Shown piece by piece: positions 63,854 through 64,000 of a stretch of DNA of 64,000 nucleotides. Source of the stretch: Caldilineaceae bacterium (GTDB taxonomy: Bacteria > Chloroflexota > Anaerolineae > Caldilineales > Caldilineaceae); the NCBI GenBank assembly GCA_026645575.1, contig JAPKMW010000040.1, forward strand, positions 1-64,000. Direction: 5' to 3'. The first letter of the stretch is position 1, and each line of letters starts with the position of its first letter. The notes beneath the pieces were generated by a model. It saw nothing but the letters and a program-made list of their open reading frames with translations. It had not been told where the DNA came from and searched no databases. The position numbers and the translations under genes are program-made.

Positions 63854-64000
63854 CTAATGAGGCAAGGGCTGGATACCATCGCTTGGGCTTTGGACGCTGT
63901 CCTCCACGGTTTGCACCGTTTGACCCACCGGAACCGGCACACGGGCAAAGAGCCACTGGGCCAGCAACATTGCGCCCACCGTGAAGAGCGCGCCCAGGAA
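63854..64000 (-). CDS. Membrane protein, C-terminal end only (cut by window edge)
   Basis: Minus-strand frame from the edge to the stop at 63854-63856, 48 codons. It encodes one hydrophobic helix (ALFTVGAMLLAQWLFARV) followed by a polar tail of about 27 residues. This looks like the last helix of a transporter such as an MFS protein, but the family cannot be named from so little. Confidence 0.6.
   Translation of the reverse strand, partial: FLGALFTVGAMLLAQWLFARVPVPVGQTVQTVEDSVQSPSDGIQPLPH

Noticed and set aside
1..64000. tRNA or rRNA genes
   Set aside because: I looked for the conserved T-loop pattern and for rRNA core blocks and saw none convincing; a covariance search would settle it.
1..64000. 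Apparent excess of the hexamer GGCGCC, like a highly iterated palindrome
   Set aside because: It looks frequent, but I could not count it or correct for base composition and codon use, so I do not claim it.

Overview
The window looks like chromosome of a GC-rich, saprophytic Chloroflexota bacterium, most likely of the Anaerolineae/Caldilineae group. That is an inference from gene content and style. Secreted solute-binding lipoproteins have Ala/Pro/Glu-rich linkers after the lipobox, and phytanoyl-CoA-type dioxygenases recur. CUT1 sugar importers lack their own ATPase, and one large secreted protein ends in YLPLVKR. Short repeat-built hairpins sit between genes. No rRNA, tRNA, CRISPR array, transposase or phage gene was found.

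Layout. 1-4.4 kb: M20 peptidase, zinc-free MDR reductase and a di-haem lipoprotein. 4.5-6.7 kb: OmpR/BaeS-type two-component pair. 6.7-13.7 kb: a LacI regulator with a 13-bp-period iteron array in front of it, a CUT1 sugar importer, and a GH32 fructosidase, with a DUF4058 gene inserted on the other strand. 13.7-20.9 kb: two PhyH dioxygenases, a permease-gene remnant, rhamnulokinase, flavin reductase, a membrane glycosyltransferase-like protein and L-rhamnonate dehydratase. 21-28 kb: GyrI-like protein, PLP decarboxylase, MFS transporter, amidohydrolase, ABC exporter. 28-31.6 kb: secreted CotH/LTD/Ig-like protein. 32-39.6 kb: HD-GYP protein and housekeeping genes (rlmN, rpmB, degV family, recG), then an aldo/keto reductase. 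39.7-45 kb: a two-gene deletion scar, GH43, a ferritin-like DUF455 protein and a corrinoid/UroD-type methyltransferase fusion. 45-51.7 kb: complete dipeptide-type ABC importer. 52-56.2 kb: L-rhamnose operon (isomerase, mutarotase, kinase, dehydrogenase). 56.3-61 kb: second CUT1 importer with a GH43 lipoprotein. 61-64 kb: DUF3616 protein, a bacterial eRF1-like protein and the end of a membrane protein.

Together the genes describe scavenging of plant or microbial polysaccharide (GH32, two GH43, two sugar importers) and L-rhamnose. Rhamnose has both a phosphorylating set (rhaI, rhaM, two kinases) and a dehydratase of the non-phosphorylating route. The phosphorylating route's aldolase is not in the window.

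The most unusual layer is non-coding. (i) Hairpins at many gene ends have arms made of tandem 7-8-nt units, with a different unit at each locus. (ii) A palindrome family has a constant GTCCGTGAC centre and locus-specific covarying stems. (iii) In all three ABC importers of the window an inverted repeat lies between the binding-protein gene and the first permease gene. (iv) A nested 173-bp inverted-repeat element lies at 21.7 kb. These, the 13-bp iterons, a leaderless-type rlmN promoter and the YLPLVKR tail are the main candidates for undescribed biology.
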